A stretch of DNA of 64,000 nt from Winogradskyella psychrotolerans RS-3 (GCF_000427335.1 NZ_ATMR01000102.1:53877-117876); one strand, 5' to 3'. Positions 44,043-54,358 are shown, counted from the first letter of the stretch. The notes: generated by a model not told the origin, from the letters alone. Program-made: numbers and translations.

Positions 44043-44193
44043 TTAAACGTCATAAATATATTTAATTTATCCCTAAATATAGGTAATTTTAAATGTAGTC
44101 TATAAAATATATCGTCGGTTTCGTTTGAATTGTGATTTTATGCTTCTTGATTTTTATTCGAGATTTGCCTCATAATCATTAAAACAAAATAGT

Positions 44194-44694
44194 ATGAATT
44201 ATCAAACAACAGTGTCTTTAAAAGACGAAGAAAATTTAAAATCAAAAAAGAAAGAAAAGAAAGAAAAGAAGTTATATAATCATAAGCCAACACCAGCATT
44301 TATTGGAGCCTCGTGGTCGGCCTTACTTATTGGTATGGTTGCTTATTGTATTGGACTTTGGAATGCAGAGATGATGCTTAACGAAAAAGGCTATTATTTT
44401 ACGATTTTACTTTTCGGATTGTTCTCAGTAATCTCAGGACAAAAAGCCGTTAGAGATAAACTCGAAAACATTCAGGTTACCGAAATGTACTACGGCATTA
44501 GCTGGTTTACGTCTATCGCATCCATAGTTTTGCTAACCATAGGACTATGGAATGCGGATTTAGAATTAAGTGAAAAAGGCTTCTATGCTATGTCATTTAC
44601 TTTGAGTTTGTTTTCGGCTATTGCAGTGCAGAAAAACACCAGAGATGTAGCTTATATAAATAATGAATTGGAGACAAAAGAAGACGACGATTAG
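44194..44694 (+). CDS. YiaA/YiaB-like inner membrane protein
   Basis: 166 residues with a charged N-terminal tail and four transmembrane helices in two pairs. The pattern ASWSALLIGMVAYCIGLWNA followed by a similar TSIASIVLLTIGLWNA repeats the two-helix YiaAB unit. Function unknown in the family. A hairpin terminator follows. Confidence 0.85.
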   Translation: MNYQTTVSLKDEENLKSKKKEKKEKKLYNHKPTPAFIGASWSALLIGMVAYCIGLWNAEMMLNEKGYYFTILLFGLFSVISGQKAVRDKLENIQVTEMYYGISWFTSIASIVLLTIGLWNADLELSEKGFYAMSFTLSLFSAIAVQKNTRDVAYINNELETKEDDD

Positions 44695-44720
44695 TTTTGA
44701 TGATCGGTTAATTACTAACC

Positions 44721-44756
44721 CAAAACCTTGCAGCATTCTTTGTGCTGTGAGGTTTT
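44721..44756 (+). terminator. Terminator after the YiaAB-like gene
   Basis: AACCTTGCAGCA, TTCTT, TGTGCTGTGAGGTT and a T-run; the arms pair with two bulges. Confidence 0.6.
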
Positions 44757-44855
44757 TAAAATGATTTAATCTTGAGCATAATCAGTGTGTTATTTTAGTT
44801 TACCTATTCCAAAAGACTATTGTAATACCTTTGGTTACTAAATACTAAGAAACAA

Positions 44856-45677
44856 ATGGAGCGCACCACTAAAGTGATATTAAAAAAAAGACTTAAAAAG
44901 TTTATAATTGTACTTTTAAGCATATTTATTATGATAGCATCCGCACTTTATTTTTTGCAAGAAAAGTTATTGTTTTTGCCTAATACTTTAGAGCAAAATT
45001 ATCAATACCAGTTTCAACATAATTTTGAAGAATTATTCTTTAAAACAGATGACAATACCATTATAAACGCACTTCATTTTAAGGCTGAAAACCCAAAAGG
45101 AGTTATCCTTTATTTTCATGGAAACGCTGGTGATTTAAGTCGTTGGGGAACGGTTTCAGAATATTTTGTTGATATGGAGTATGATGTCTTAATAATGGAC
45201 TACCGAACCTATGGAAAAAGTACAGGAAAACTAAGTGAAGTAGCTATATATAGTGATGCACAATATTGTTATGATTATCTTTTAACGCAGTATTCTGAAA
45301 ATCAAATCACTTTATATGGTCGATCATTAGGGACAGGAATTGCCTCGTACGTAGCTTCAAAAAACAATCCCAAACAATTGATTTTAGAAACACCCTATCA
45401 CAGTATTTTAGATGTTGCAAAAGATCGGTTTCCTGTATTGCCTATAAAGCAATTGTTAAAGTATCATTTTCCAACCTATCAATTCTTACCAGATGCATCG
45501 TGTCCAATTACAATTATTCATGGAACTAATGATGGTGTTGTACCTTATGCATCAGCTAAAAAACTTTTAGAATTAAATATTGAAGATCTCGAATTTATTA
45601 CAGTTGAAGGAGGTGAGCATAATAATTTAATTGAGTTTGAAGGCTATCATAAAATTATTCAAACTATTTTAAACTAA
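44856..45677 (+). CDS. Membrane-anchored alpha/beta hydrolase
   Basis: 273 residues. An N-terminal transmembrane helix (about 13-28) then an alpha/beta hydrolase. LYFHGNAGDLSRW is the oxyanion strand, LYGRSLGTGIASY the nucleophile elbow with Ser, IIHGTNDGVVPY the Asp and GGEHNNLIEF the His. This is the BEM46/ABHD13-like family; substrate unknown. It may act at the inner membrane. Confidence 0.86.
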   Translation: MERTTKVILKKRLKKFIIVLLSIFIMIASALYFLQEKLLFLPNTLEQNYQYQFQHNFEELFFKTDDNTIINALHFKAENPKGVILYFHGNAGDLSRWGTVSEYFVDMEYDVLIMDYRTYGKSTGKLSEVAIYSDAQYCYDYLLTQYSENQITLYGRSLGTGIASYVASKNNPKQLILETPYHSILDVAKDRFPVLPIKQLLKYHFPTYQFLPDASCPITIIHGTNDGVVPYASAKKLLELNIEDLEFITVEGGEHNNLIEFEGYHKIIQTILN

Positions 45678-45709
45678 AAAAAGGCTTCAAAATTAATTGA
45701 AGCCTTTTT
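45677..45709. terminator. Bidirectional terminator
   Basis: AAAAAAGGCTTCAA and TTGAAGCCTTTTT around six bases. It separates the convergent genes at 44856 and 45731. Confidence 0.88.
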
Positions 45710-45730
45710 AAAAATGTATTTAAATTTAGA

Positions 45731-48217
45731 TTACTTAGGATCTAAAATAAGATTGATACGCTCAATGGCATCAGCAATATGGATTCTGCTCATAGCATCT
45801 CCACCACGTGCCGAACGTAATTGACTACGTAATGATGTTAACTCAGCTCTTACAACCGCTCTAATATCAGATTGGCTAGTATTAACAGGAGTAACCTTAA
45901 CGTAAGAACTAGATCTTCTGCTAGGAGCTTGGTCCTTTGCAGTCATCAAATACTCTAATCTATCAATATGTGCACGTTGTAAATTACGTCTGTAGGTATC
46001 AATTTTTTTACCTGTACGTAATTCACTCCAAATACCTGAACGTAAATCGCTCATCATATCTGGTAAAGAATAGGCTGCACTATCAAAGGTATATGCTTCT
46101 ATTAAACGTTGCATTTTTCCTAAGCTTAAAATATTATTAACAGTTCTAGATTGTAAAGCACGAACACGTTCTATAGAACCTGTAAATTCAATACGATCAA
46201 AAATATTTTTATCAATTAACCATTCTGGAGTTTCAAATAGGTTCTCTTGAATAAAGTTCATTGCTTCCTTTTGGTGTGCTTTAGGCACAGCAGTATACAC
46301 AACTCCTTCTTGATCTGCAGCTTTGTAGTTTTCGTAAACACCACCAATATTGTTAGAAACGTGACCCATATAACGATTAAATTGAGAAATCACATGACCG
46401 TACATTTCATCTAAATCGTCATAGTTTTCACCAGCTTCAGTTGTCCATTCAATTAAGTTTGGTACAATACGTTTAAGGTTTTTAATTCCATATTCACTTG
46501 CTAACATAGCATTATCACCTAAATCTTCAGTTTGAGAACTAGGATCAACTACGTCACCAGCTTGTTGGTGTCCAAAACGATACATTGGGTCACCAGCGTG
46601 CTCCATAATCCATGCGTTAAGGATTGGCTTTTCTTCTTCTGCAGTTTTATCTAAAATTGGTCTATAACCCCAAGATATAGCGTACTTATCATATGTTCCG
46701 ATATCTGGCATTAAAGCTACACCTTCATCACCTGGTTGAGCGATATAGTTAAAACGTGCATAATCCATAATTGATGGAGCAGTACCAAATTCTTTAGTGA
46801 ATTCAGCATCACGCAATTTCTCTACAGGGTACGCAACACTAGATCCCATGTTATGAGGTAAACCTAATGTATGACCCACTTCGTGAGAGGATACAAAACG
46901 AATTAAACGTCCCATAACTTCATCTTTAAACTGTGGACTTTGTGCTTCTGGGTTAATTGCAGCAGTTTGAACAAAGAACCATCCACGTAATAAAGACATT
47001 ACATTATGATACCAGTTGATATCACTTTCTAATATTTCACCTGTTCTTGGGTCACTTACGTGAGGTCCATTAGCATTTGGAATAGGAGAGGCTAAATAAC
47101 GTACAACTGAGTAACGTGCATCTTCTGGGCTCCATTCTGGATCTTCTTCAACCGTTGGTGGTTCTTTAGCAATTATAGCATCTTTAAAACCTGCTGCTTC
47201 AAAAGCGACTTGCCAATCTTCAATACCTTGCTTAATGTATTTTTTCCATTGTTCTGGAGTCGCTCTATCAACGTAGTATACAATTTGTTTTTTAGGTACT
47301 ACTAATTCACCACGCTTAAACTTTTCAATGTCTTCATCTTTAACCTCTAATCTCCAACGATCTAAATAAGTTAAAGTTTTGCTTTTTTGATCTGCTTGTC
47401 CATAATCTGTTTGGTCTCTTGAAAACCAACCTACGCGTTCGTCAAAATAACGGCGCTTCATAGGTACATCTGGTAACAGAATCATAGAGTTAGCCATTTC
47501 TATCGAAACACTACCTGTGCTAGAATTAGATGGGGGATTTCCTGCAGCATACGTTTTTACGTGACGTGCTTCAATATTTCTAGGGTAACTTTTAATGGTC
47601 TCGATAAATGATTTATCACTTTCTAAACGCGATATTTTATAAGAAGACCTATTACGTTGTGGTAATCCTAAAGGTTTTACATCTTTCTCAAATAAAGGCG
47701 TTGCATCTATCACTGTGCTTGTAGAGTCTTTGCTAAATGCTTCAATAGGAAATGTGTATAAAACAGGTTCGAAATTAGAATTTAAAACAGCTTCACTGAC
47801 CGGAAGAGAATCAGCAGCAACAACATTATAAGACACAACTCTAAGTATAACTTTTTTGTCTTTTTTCTCCCATCTCAATACTTGCTCATTAGTTTTGCCT
47901 CCACCAAAACCTAGCTCTGAAGCTGTTTTAGCAATACGAGTAACCATTAACATTTCTCTATTAAAAAGAGAGTCTGGTATTTCGTAATAAAACTTGTCAT
48001 CTAAAGTATGAACTGTGAATAATCCTTTATCACTTTTGGCATCTTTAGTGATGACTTTGTCATAAGGTTTTGGATCGTTTTTTCCAGGTTTCTTTGCTGA
48101 AGTTTTAGCCATTGCTGTGGCATCTTTGCCTGATTTTCCAGCTTTTTTTGCAGTAGAGCAAGAAAACGCTAAAAAGGCGGAAACTACAAAGAGTAGTTTA
48201 ATGGGTACGTTTTTCAA
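45731..48217 (-). CDS. Zinc-dependent metalloprotease lipoprotein (DUF5117/DUF4953 type)
   Basis: 828 residues. A lipoprotein signal (FLAFSCST, Cys as lipid site) precedes a basic linker and a large domain. The zinc motif HEVGHTLGLPHNMG (HExxHxxGxxH) near residue 450 is that of gluzincin/metzincin proteases; PDIGTYDKYAISWGYRP follows. The architecture fits the large outer-membrane-associated proteases annotated with DUF5117 in Bacteroidota. Its substrate is unknown. Confidence 0.85.
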   Translation of the reverse strand: MKNVPIKLLFVVSAFLAFSCSTAKKAGKSGKDATAMAKTSAKKPGKNDPKPYDKVITKDAKSDKGLFTVHTLDDKFYYEIPDSLFNREMLMVTRIAKTASELGFGGGKTNEQVLRWEKKDKKVILRVVSYNVVAADSLPVSEAVLNSNFEPVLYTFPIEAFSKDSTSTVIDATPLFEKDVKPLGLPQRNRSSYKISRLESDKSFIETIKSYPRNIEARHVKTYAAGNPPSNSSTGSVSIEMANSMILLPDVPMKRRYFDERVGWFSRDQTDYGQADQKSKTLTYLDRWRLEVKDEDIEKFKRGELVVPKKQIVYYVDRATPEQWKKYIKQGIEDWQVAFEAAGFKDAIIAKEPPTVEEDPEWSPEDARYSVVRYLASPIPNANGPHVSDPRTGEILESDINWYHNVMSLLRGWFFVQTAAINPEAQSPQFKDEVMGRLIRFVSSHEVGHTLGLPHNMGSSVAYPVEKLRDAEFTKEFGTAPSIMDYARFNYIAQPGDEGVALMPDIGTYDKYAISWGYRPILDKTAEEEKPILNAWIMEHAGDPMYRFGHQQAGDVVDPSSQTEDLGDNAMLASEYGIKNLKRIVPNLIEWTTEAGENYDDLDEMYGHVISQFNRYMGHVSNNIGGVYENYKAADQEGVVYTAVPKAHQKEAMNFIQENLFETPEWLIDKNIFDRIEFTGSIERVRALQSRTVNNILSLGKMQRLIEAYTFDSAAYSLPDMMSDLRSGIWSELRTGKKIDTYRRNLQRAHIDRLEYLMTAKDQAPSRRSSSYVKVTPVNTSQSDIRAVVRAELTSLRSQLRSARGGDAMSRIHIADAIERINLILDPK

Positions 48218-48306
48218 AATAGTTAGTTTTTAAATTTTGTTGAAAATACGTATTCTATTAAGAATATGTTAATTTAAAAACTGATTTTAGTATTTCTTTA
48301 ACGTGG

Positions 48307-49290
48307 TTATTCTAGGGTGTCTAGGTAAGACTGAATTAGTTCTACACCTTCTGTATGCATCATTGAAGTGCCTATAAATGGCATACTTAAACCATCTAGA
48401 TAAAACGATATTCTATAACTAACAAGGTGGCTTTGCTCTACAATTTGACTTTCATCGAGTGGCGTTTCAAAGGCCAGATTTAAGGTGGTTTCATCGGCAC
48501 AGCTTCCACCAGGAATATGGCAATGCGCACAATTAATATCCATGTAGGCTCTTGCTCTAGCTTCTAATCTAAAGCCTTCATCTTCCCAATTCGGTAAACT
48601 TGTAATAGAAGCACTATTTGCAACACCTGTTAATTGAGAGTTGCTGATAAATTGTTCTAATTGATTGATACCATTGATTTCAAAATTCATGGATCGTAAT
48701 TTTGGTCCTATGGGTATAATATTGCCATTATTACCATGGCAAGTAAAACAATCTGTATTTGACGGAATTTTATAAGTCGTGGAATTCGTATTGCCTTCTA
48801 CATCAATCCAAGTTACAGGCAGCGAGCTTCCACCTAAATCTAAAACAGCCTCTGTTTGTTCGTCGTTCCATTTGTAATCTCCCGTTTCCCATTCGCCATT
48901 TAATTTCATTAAAATACGGGTTTCAATTATGGTTCTTCCTAAGGATAAATCGCGTTCATCGTGATTGTAATAAAATGTTTTCGCAATTACGGTATTCTCT
49001 GGAAAAAGCGGTAAACCATCACCGTCAAATTCCATGCTTGTGCCTTCAGGTAGAGCGATGATACGTTGCTTATGTGCGTAATCAGAAAATAGAGTAGTGC
49101 TAAGATTGTACTCAAATGCTTTTGTGGTAATGTTTAATTCATTTAGATTTCCTGAAAATAAATTCAACTCAGAAAGATTTGTTTTAAACTCGGTTGCTAC
49201 GTTTGGGATAACAACTGGAGTTATTGAATCTTCTTTTTCACATGAAGTAAAAAGTAAAGCAAAAAGGATTAATATAGATAGATTTTTCAT
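48307..49290 (-). CDS. Lipoprotein with two CxxCH haem motifs
   Basis: The lipoprotein signal (LILFALLFTSCEK) starts at the ATG at 49290; the 13 upstream codons are excluded. Two cytochrome c motifs, CFTCH and CAHCH, give a dihaem protein, resembling the SO2930 family of secreted cytochromes. It may carry electrons at the cell surface. The gene lies after lysS on the same strand with a terminator between. Confidence 0.75.
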   Translation of the reverse strand: MKNLSILILFALLFTSCEKEDSITPVVIPNVATEFKTNLSELNLFSGNLNELNITTKAFEYNLSTTLFSDYAHKQRIIALPEGTSMEFDGDGLPLFPENTVIAKTFYYNHDERDLSLGRTIIETRILMKLNGEWETGDYKWNDEQTEAVLDLGGSSLPVTWIDVEGNTNSTTYKIPSNTDCFTCHGNNGNIIPIGPKLRSMNFEINGINQLEQFISNSQLTGVANSASITSLPNWEDEGFRLEARARAYMDINCAHCHIPGGSCADETTLNLAFETPLDESQIVEQSHLVSYRISFYLDGLSMPFIGTSMMHTEGVELIQSYLDTLE

Positions 49291-49385
49291 GTGATATGAT
49301 ACAGTTTTTGGTTGACTATTATTAGGCAAATTACTAAAAAAATAATAAAGTGATTTTGGCTATTAATGTTTCATGAAAAATAGAA

Positions 49386-49420
49386 TAAAAAAGGAACTAC
49401 CTCTCGGTAATTCCTTTTTT
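49386..49420 (-). terminator. Terminator of lysS
   Basis: GGAACTACC, TCTC, GGTAATTCC flanked by A6 and T6. It lies just downstream of the lysS stop. Confidence 0.85.
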
Positions 49421-49440
49421 ATATTTATAATTAATAGCTT

Positions 49441-51129
49441 TTAAACGAGCTCTACAAACAAACCGTCATCAGTTTTTTCAACCTTTGTTAAACCATGTTT
49501 ACTCAAACCTTTTAAACCTTTATCCCAACCTTTATTACTTAAGCCAGATTTTGATTTAAGCACATTTAAGTCCATGCGTTTTTCAGCTTTTAAAACTTCT
49601 AAAATCGCTTTTTCGTTATCGCTTAAATCCACTTTTTTCTTCTCTGGTCGCATTTGAGGGAAGAATAATACTTCTTGGATACTCTGATTGTTGGTTAAGA
49701 ACATTATTAAACGGTCCATTCCAATTCCCATTCCAGATGTTGGAGGCATTCCGTATTCAAGTGCACGTAAAAAATCGTGATCTATAAATTCTGTCGCTTC
49801 ATCATCTCCTTTTTTAGCTAAACTTAACTGGTGCTCAAAACGCTCGCGTTGGTCTATAGGATCGTTAAGCTCAGAATAGGCGTTAGCAACTTCTTTACCA
49901 CAAACCATTAACTCAAAACGCTCGGTTAATTCAGGATTTTCTCTATGCTCTTTACATAATGGGCTCATCTCTTTCGGATAGTCGGTAATGAACGTTGGTT
50001 GAATGTAATTTCCTTCACATTTCTCACCAAAAATCTCATCAATCAACTTGCCTTTACCCATGGTCTCGTCAACCTCAATATGCATGCCTTTTGCAGCCGC
50101 TCTTATGTCGTCTTCAGATTTATTGTAAATATCAAAGCCTGTAAATTCTAAAATAGAATCGCGCATGGTAATACGCTTATAAGGTGCTTGAAAATTGATT
50201 TTATGTTCGCCAAATGTAGCATCTGAAGTTCCGTTTACAGCAATAGCACAATGCTCTAATAATTGCTCACAGAAATCCATCATCCAATTGTAATCTTTGT
50301 AAGATACATAGATTTCCATGGCAGTAAATTCTGGATTATGCGTTCTGTCCATACCTTCATTTCTGAAGTTTTTAGAAAACTCATAAACTCCATCAAAACC
50401 ACCTACGATTAAACGTTTTAGGTATAACTCGTTAGCAATTCGCATGTATAATGGAATGTCTAAACTGTTGTGATGTGTCATAAACGGACGTGCCGCAGCT
50501 CCTCCAGGAATAGGCTGTAAAACCGGTGTTTCAACTTCAAAATAACCAGCATCATTAAAAAATTGACGCATCGCATTAAAAAGTTTAGTACGCTTTATAA
50601 ACACTTCTTTTACATGAGGATTAACTACTAAATCGGCATAACGTTGTCTGTAACGCATTTCTGGATCTGTAAATGCATCATAGGTTTTTCCATCCTTTTG
50701 TTTTGGGATGGGTAATGGTTTTAAAGCTTTACTAAGCAATTTAAAATCCTTTACCATAACAGTCTTTTCGCCAACTTGCGTTGTAAAAAGTGTCCCTTCA
50801 ATACCTACAAAATCACCTAAGTCTAATAATTTTTTAAAGACATCATTGTAAAGTGACTTATCCTCACCTGTACAAATTTCGTCTCTATTAAAATACACCT
50901 GAATACGACCTTCGCTATCTTGCAATTGTGCAAAAGACGCTTTCCCTTGAATGTTAATAGCCATTAGACGACCTGCGATAATAACCTGTTTACCATCTTC
51001 AAAATTAGATTTTATCTGTTTTGAAGTGTGGTTTACGGGAAATAAATCCGCTGGATAAGGGTTAATCCCTAAAGCTCTAAGCTTTTCTAACTTTTGGCGT
51101 CTTACCAATTCTTGTTCTGAAAGTTGCAT
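49441..51129 (-). CDS. lysS: Lysyl-tRNA synthetase, class II
   Basis: 562 residues. An OB-fold anticodon-binding domain (about 40-170) precedes the class II catalytic core: motif 2 FRNEGMDRTHNPEFT and motif 3 GMGIGMDRL. The catalytic region GGAAARPF is typical of LysRS-II. The last 60 residues (EKAILEVLKAEKR ... GLFVELV) are an extra winged-helix-like tail common in Flavobacteriaceae. Its promoter carries a palindrome. Confidence 0.95.
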   Translation of the reverse strand: MQLSEQELVRRQKLEKLRALGINPYPADLFPVNHTSKQIKSNFEDGKQVIIAGRLMAINIQGKASFAQLQDSEGRIQVYFNRDEICTGEDKSLYNDVFKKLLDLGDFVGIEGTLFTTQVGEKTVMVKDFKLLSKALKPLPIPKQKDGKTYDAFTDPEMRYRQRYADLVVNPHVKEVFIKRTKLFNAMRQFFNDAGYFEVETPVLQPIPGGAAARPFMTHHNSLDIPLYMRIANELYLKRLIVGGFDGVYEFSKNFRNEGMDRTHNPEFTAMEIYVSYKDYNWMMDFCEQLLEHCAIAVNGTSDATFGEHKINFQAPYKRITMRDSILEFTGFDIYNKSEDDIRAAAKGMHIEVDETMGKGKLIDEIFGEKCEGNYIQPTFITDYPKEMSPLCKEHRENPELTERFELMVCGKEVANAYSELNDPIDQRERFEHQLSLAKKGDDEATEFIDHDFLRALEYGMPPTSGMGIGMDRLIMFLTNNQSIQEVLFFPQMRPEKKKVDLSDNEKAILEVLKAEKRMDLNVLKSKSGLSNKGWDKGLKGLSKHGLTKVEKTDDGLFVELV

Positions 51130-51147
51130 TCTTAATTAATTTTATAA

Positions 51148-51181
51148 ACTTACCAAGTGTTGGTAAGTGGCTGCAAAATTA
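51148..51181 (-). promoter_or_regulatory. lysS promoter and palindrome
   Basis: Minus strand: TAATTTTG (51181-51174) is the -7 element. The palindrome ACTTACCA, ACACT, TGGTAAGT (51148-51168) begins at the expected transcript start, the same layout as the paaE promoter. It could be an operator or a leader hairpin. The rest of the 51130-51504 gap has an ATTCTGAAT/ATTCAGAAT pair near 51334-51372 only. Confidence 0.55.
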
Positions 51182-51504
51182 CACTTTTTACAAAAATTAA
51201 CGAGCTCCTTTTTAGTTAGATTTAACAAGCTCTAAATTTTCTTAATAATTATGGTTGTTTAGAAATGTTTTTATGACACTTTAAAGAATCTTGAAGAACA
51301 CTTTTATATGGTATTTTGGCAGAGGGAGGTCATTCTGAATCTCTTTAGTTGATAAACAAGAATTCAGAATAAGAATCAATATTATTTTATAGTCATAATA
51401 CTTTATTGAATTTTATTCTAATTTCAATATTATGAATTCATAAAAAGTGTAACATTTAGATTAAAATGACGTCCTATAAATACATCAAATCATCAAACGA
51501 AATT

Positions 51505-51663
51505 ATGAGTATCTGGCGCGTTATCCTTTCTATTATTTGTCCACCTTTAGCTGTCTTAGATAAAGGCTGTGGATCAATTCTTATTACCTTTCTATTATGG
51601 CTTTGTGGTTGGGTGCCAGGCGTTATAGCAGCATTGATTATTCTCAATAACCCAAAGCGATAA
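51505..51663 (+). CDS. YqaE/Pmp3 family membrane protein
   Basis: 52 residues with two transmembrane helices. The run ICPPLAVLDKGCG, then LLWLCGWVPGVIAAL is the Pmp3/UPF0057 signature. It is thought to affect membrane potential or stress tolerance. I chose the ATG at 51505 (MSIWRVILS) because the longer frame from 51466 adds non-family residues. Confidence 0.9.
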   Translation: MSIWRVILSIICPPLAVLDKGCGSILITFLLWLCGWVPGVIAALIILNNPKR

Positions 51664-51707
51664 AATTCTTACCTTTGCGGTCTTAATAATGTATTTAAAA
51701 GATTAAA

Positions 51708-52472
51708 ATGAAAAAGGTTTTTACGGTGCTTTCTTGTGCGTTTATAATGCTGCTAACAAGTTGTCAGTTTTCTGAAAATATCTATATCAATGAAGACGGT
51801 AGTGGTAAGGTGAAATTCTCAATGGATGCATCAGAAATGATGGATGTGTTAGGGCAACTGGGCGAGAATGCTTCTGATGAAATGAGTAAAGCTGTGGATT
51901 CAACAATCGTTTTTAAGGACTTTTTGGTAGAATATAAAGATAGTATAGCGAATTTGTCTGTAGGAGAACAGGAAAAGATTAAAGCCATGGAGGATTATAA
52001 AATTCATATGGTTATGGATCCAGATAAGAAGAAGATGTTTTTTGATTTAGAAACAGACTTTGATGATGCTAGTGAGTTGCGCGATATGTACAAAGCAATG
52101 AATAGTTTCAATAATTTAAAAGGTGATGACACTGCTAGTGATAATTTGCCTTTAAGTCCATTTTCTAGTATGGGTAATGAAGGCTCAACTTTGGTTAGTT
52201 ACTCATATGATGGTACCGTTTTTAGAAGAAATGCTGAGATTATTGATTTAGAAAAACATCAAAAATCTTTAGATAGTATAGATAAATCGGCCTTGATGTT
52301 GGGATCTTCTAAGTATATAATTAATTATCACTTTCCTAAAGCTGTAAAATCATTTTCGAAAGAAGGGGCCATGTACAGTGACGATCGGAAAACCGTTACT
52401 TATGAGGTAGGATTTATAGATATGCTAAAGGATCCTGAAATATTGAATATTGAAGTTGTTTTAGAGGATTAA
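51708..52472 (+). CDS. Lipoprotein of unknown function
   Basis: 254 residues. The signal ends in IMLLTSCQ, a lipobox Cys. The body is rich in Asp and Ser and has no recognisable domain; the GSGKVKFSMDASEMMD start is often seen in small Bacteroidota lipoproteins. It is 13 bases upstream of lipB, so the two may be cotranscribed. Confidence 0.7.
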   Translation: MKKVFTVLSCAFIMLLTSCQFSENIYINEDGSGKVKFSMDASEMMDVLGQLGENASDEMSKAVDSTIVFKDFLVEYKDSIANLSVGEQEKIKAMEDYKIHMVMDPDKKKMFFDLETDFDDASELRDMYKAMNSFNNLKGDDTASDNLPLSPFSSMGNEGSTLVSYSYDGTVFRRNAEIIDLEKHQKSLDSIDKSALMLGSSKYIINYHFPKAVKSFSKEGAMYSDDRKTVTYEVGFIDMLKDPEILNIEVVLED

Positions 52473-52485
52473 AAGAATAATTATT

Positions 52486-53184
52486 TTGAATAAAAAAATA
52501 CAACTACAAGATTTAGGAACTAAAGATTTTAAGGACACTTGGGATTACCAGGAAACACTCTTTAAAGCTATTTTAGATACTAAAATAAAGAATCGAAGAG
52601 AAGATGCTGGTTTAATTACTGAGAATCATTTTCTCTTTGTAGAACATCCTCATGTCTATACTTTGGGTAAAAGTGGTGATCTCTCAAATCTATTGCTTTC
52701 TGAAAGTCAATTAGCAGAAAAAGGTGCGACGTTTTATAAAATTAATAGAGGTGGAGATATTACTTATCACGGTCCGGGACAAATAGTAGGCTATCCGATT
52801 TTAGACTTAGATAATTTCTTTACAGATATTCATAAATACTTACGGTTTTTAGAAGAAGTGATCATTCTAACTTTAGCTGAATATGGTTTAAAAACAGAGC
52901 GCAGTCCAGGTGAAACAGGTGTTTGGCTCGATGTAGGGACTCCATTTGCTCGAAAGATTTGTGCTATGGGAGTACGGGCTAGCCGTTGGGTTACCATGCA
53001 TGGATTCGCCTTAAATGTGAATGCAGATTTAGGCTATTTTGATCATATTATTCCATGCGGCATTCGAGGTAAAGCGGTGACAACATTGAATAATGAATTG
53101 GGTGTCGATAGCGTAAATGAAAATGAAGTTAAAGTGAAGCTTTTAAAGCATTTTAGTGCGCTTTTTGAAGCGAATTTCGTTTAA
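52486..53184 (+). CDS. lipB: Octanoyl-[acyl-carrier-protein] transferase LipB
   Basis: 232 residues. It moves octanoate from ACP to lipoyl domains, such as those of the E2 in this window. RGGDITYHGPGQIVGYPI is the conserved substrate loop, and KICAMGVRASRWVTMHGFALN carries the catalytic Cys and Lys region. The start codon is TTG at 52486, giving MNKKIQLQDL. No upstream ATG is available in the frame. Confidence 0.93.
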   Translation: MNKKIQLQDLGTKDFKDTWDYQETLFKAILDTKIKNRREDAGLITENHFLFVEHPHVYTLGKSGDLSNLLLSESQLAEKGATFYKINRGGDITYHGPGQIVGYPILDLDNFFTDIHKYLRFLEEVIILTLAEYGLKTERSPGETGVWLDVGTPFARKICAMGVRASRWVTMHGFALNVNADLGYFDHIIPCGIRGKAVTTLNNELGVDSVNENEVKVKLLKHFSALFEANFV

Positions 53185-53219
53185 TTTTATCCATATGAGC
53201 CTGACTTTACTAACTCAAA

Positions 53220-54268
53220 TTAAGACTCGTCATTAAAAAACACCTTATAAAAGTGCATTTTCTTCTCTTCATCATAACCGCGTTCTAAATACTCAGCAGA
53301 AGCATCAGGTGCATCAACATCGAGTTTTATTTGTATGTTGGTATCTAATTTTATTTCGGTTTTAATTTTTGTTTTTGCTTTTTTAAGGCCACTTCAGAGA
53401 CGTCAAACTGGTTTCTAATGAGAACTTTGTTGTCCGTTTCGTAAGTTTTCTTATAATCTTCAAACAATTGAATTTTATCTTCTTCGTCAAAAACTTCTTC
53501 TTTAAAAGTGTCGATATTTACAATTTCATTTTCTTTGAAAAAGTCAACTGTTTTAGCTAGGAAGTTACTCTGTTCCTGACCACCAAAATTAGGTTGTAGA
53601 ACTTCTTTAGAAAACTCTCTACAAAGTTCAATACAATTTTTGGTGTGCTGATTGCTATCGTCTGGATATCTTATGTTTAGGAAGCTTTTAATCCAGTATT
53701 GTGTATCGTAAGTGTTGTTGTCTACACTAAGTACAATTTTGCCTTCCATATCAGAAGTATTTAAGATTAAACAACCTTTATCTACCTTTTTGGCTTGGAT
53801 ACCTTTTTGAACTAAAATATCGTAGTTATTATCTTCTAAATAAGTCTGAAAAAACTCAGTTTTATTTTCAATTTTAAAGATCCCAATAGCATCTGTAAAA
53901 TAGTCTTCGTATTGTATGTTTTCAAAATGACAAATAAGGACATCTCCGGTTTTAATTTGAGCCGAATTACTTTGCTCAAATAAATGCGTAACAATATGTT
54001 TTGAAATCTCTACGAAATCAGCATCTTCCTTAAATAATTGTTCGCTGTAGGTGTTGATTTCATTGAGTGCTACATCACTGTGGTGGTGAAAACGATAATT
54101 TTCAGCAACACTCATAAAGGGCTTTAAAAGATAAGGCAACATTAAATTGTAAGTGGCTTCATCAAAATCTACAATAGCATCTGAAAAAGCATTTTTTGTG
54201 CCATTAAATTTGTTGCCAACTTTGTGAATTATACAGCTTCTTAAGGATGCTTTCTGTCTTTTTATCAT
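53220..54268 (-). CDS. Nucleoid-associated NdpA/YejK-like protein (frameshifted)
   Basis: The frame as given ends at 53351 (KQKQKLKPK), but adding one T to the six at 53379-53384 continues AKTKIKTEIKLDTN and ends DEEKKMHFYKVFFNDES at 53220, as expected for the family: 349 residues. The N-terminal half (ICHFENIQYEDYF, GCLILNTSDMEG) matches the NdpA fold. It is a nucleoid protein in other bacteria. The gene is convergent with lipB. Confidence 0.8.
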
Positions 54269-54358
54269 GATGGGAATTGTCGTCTATATTTTGATTGTAC
54301 AATACTACAAAAGAATGTGCTTATTCTAAGTGAAAATAATACTAAAATAAGGATGATT

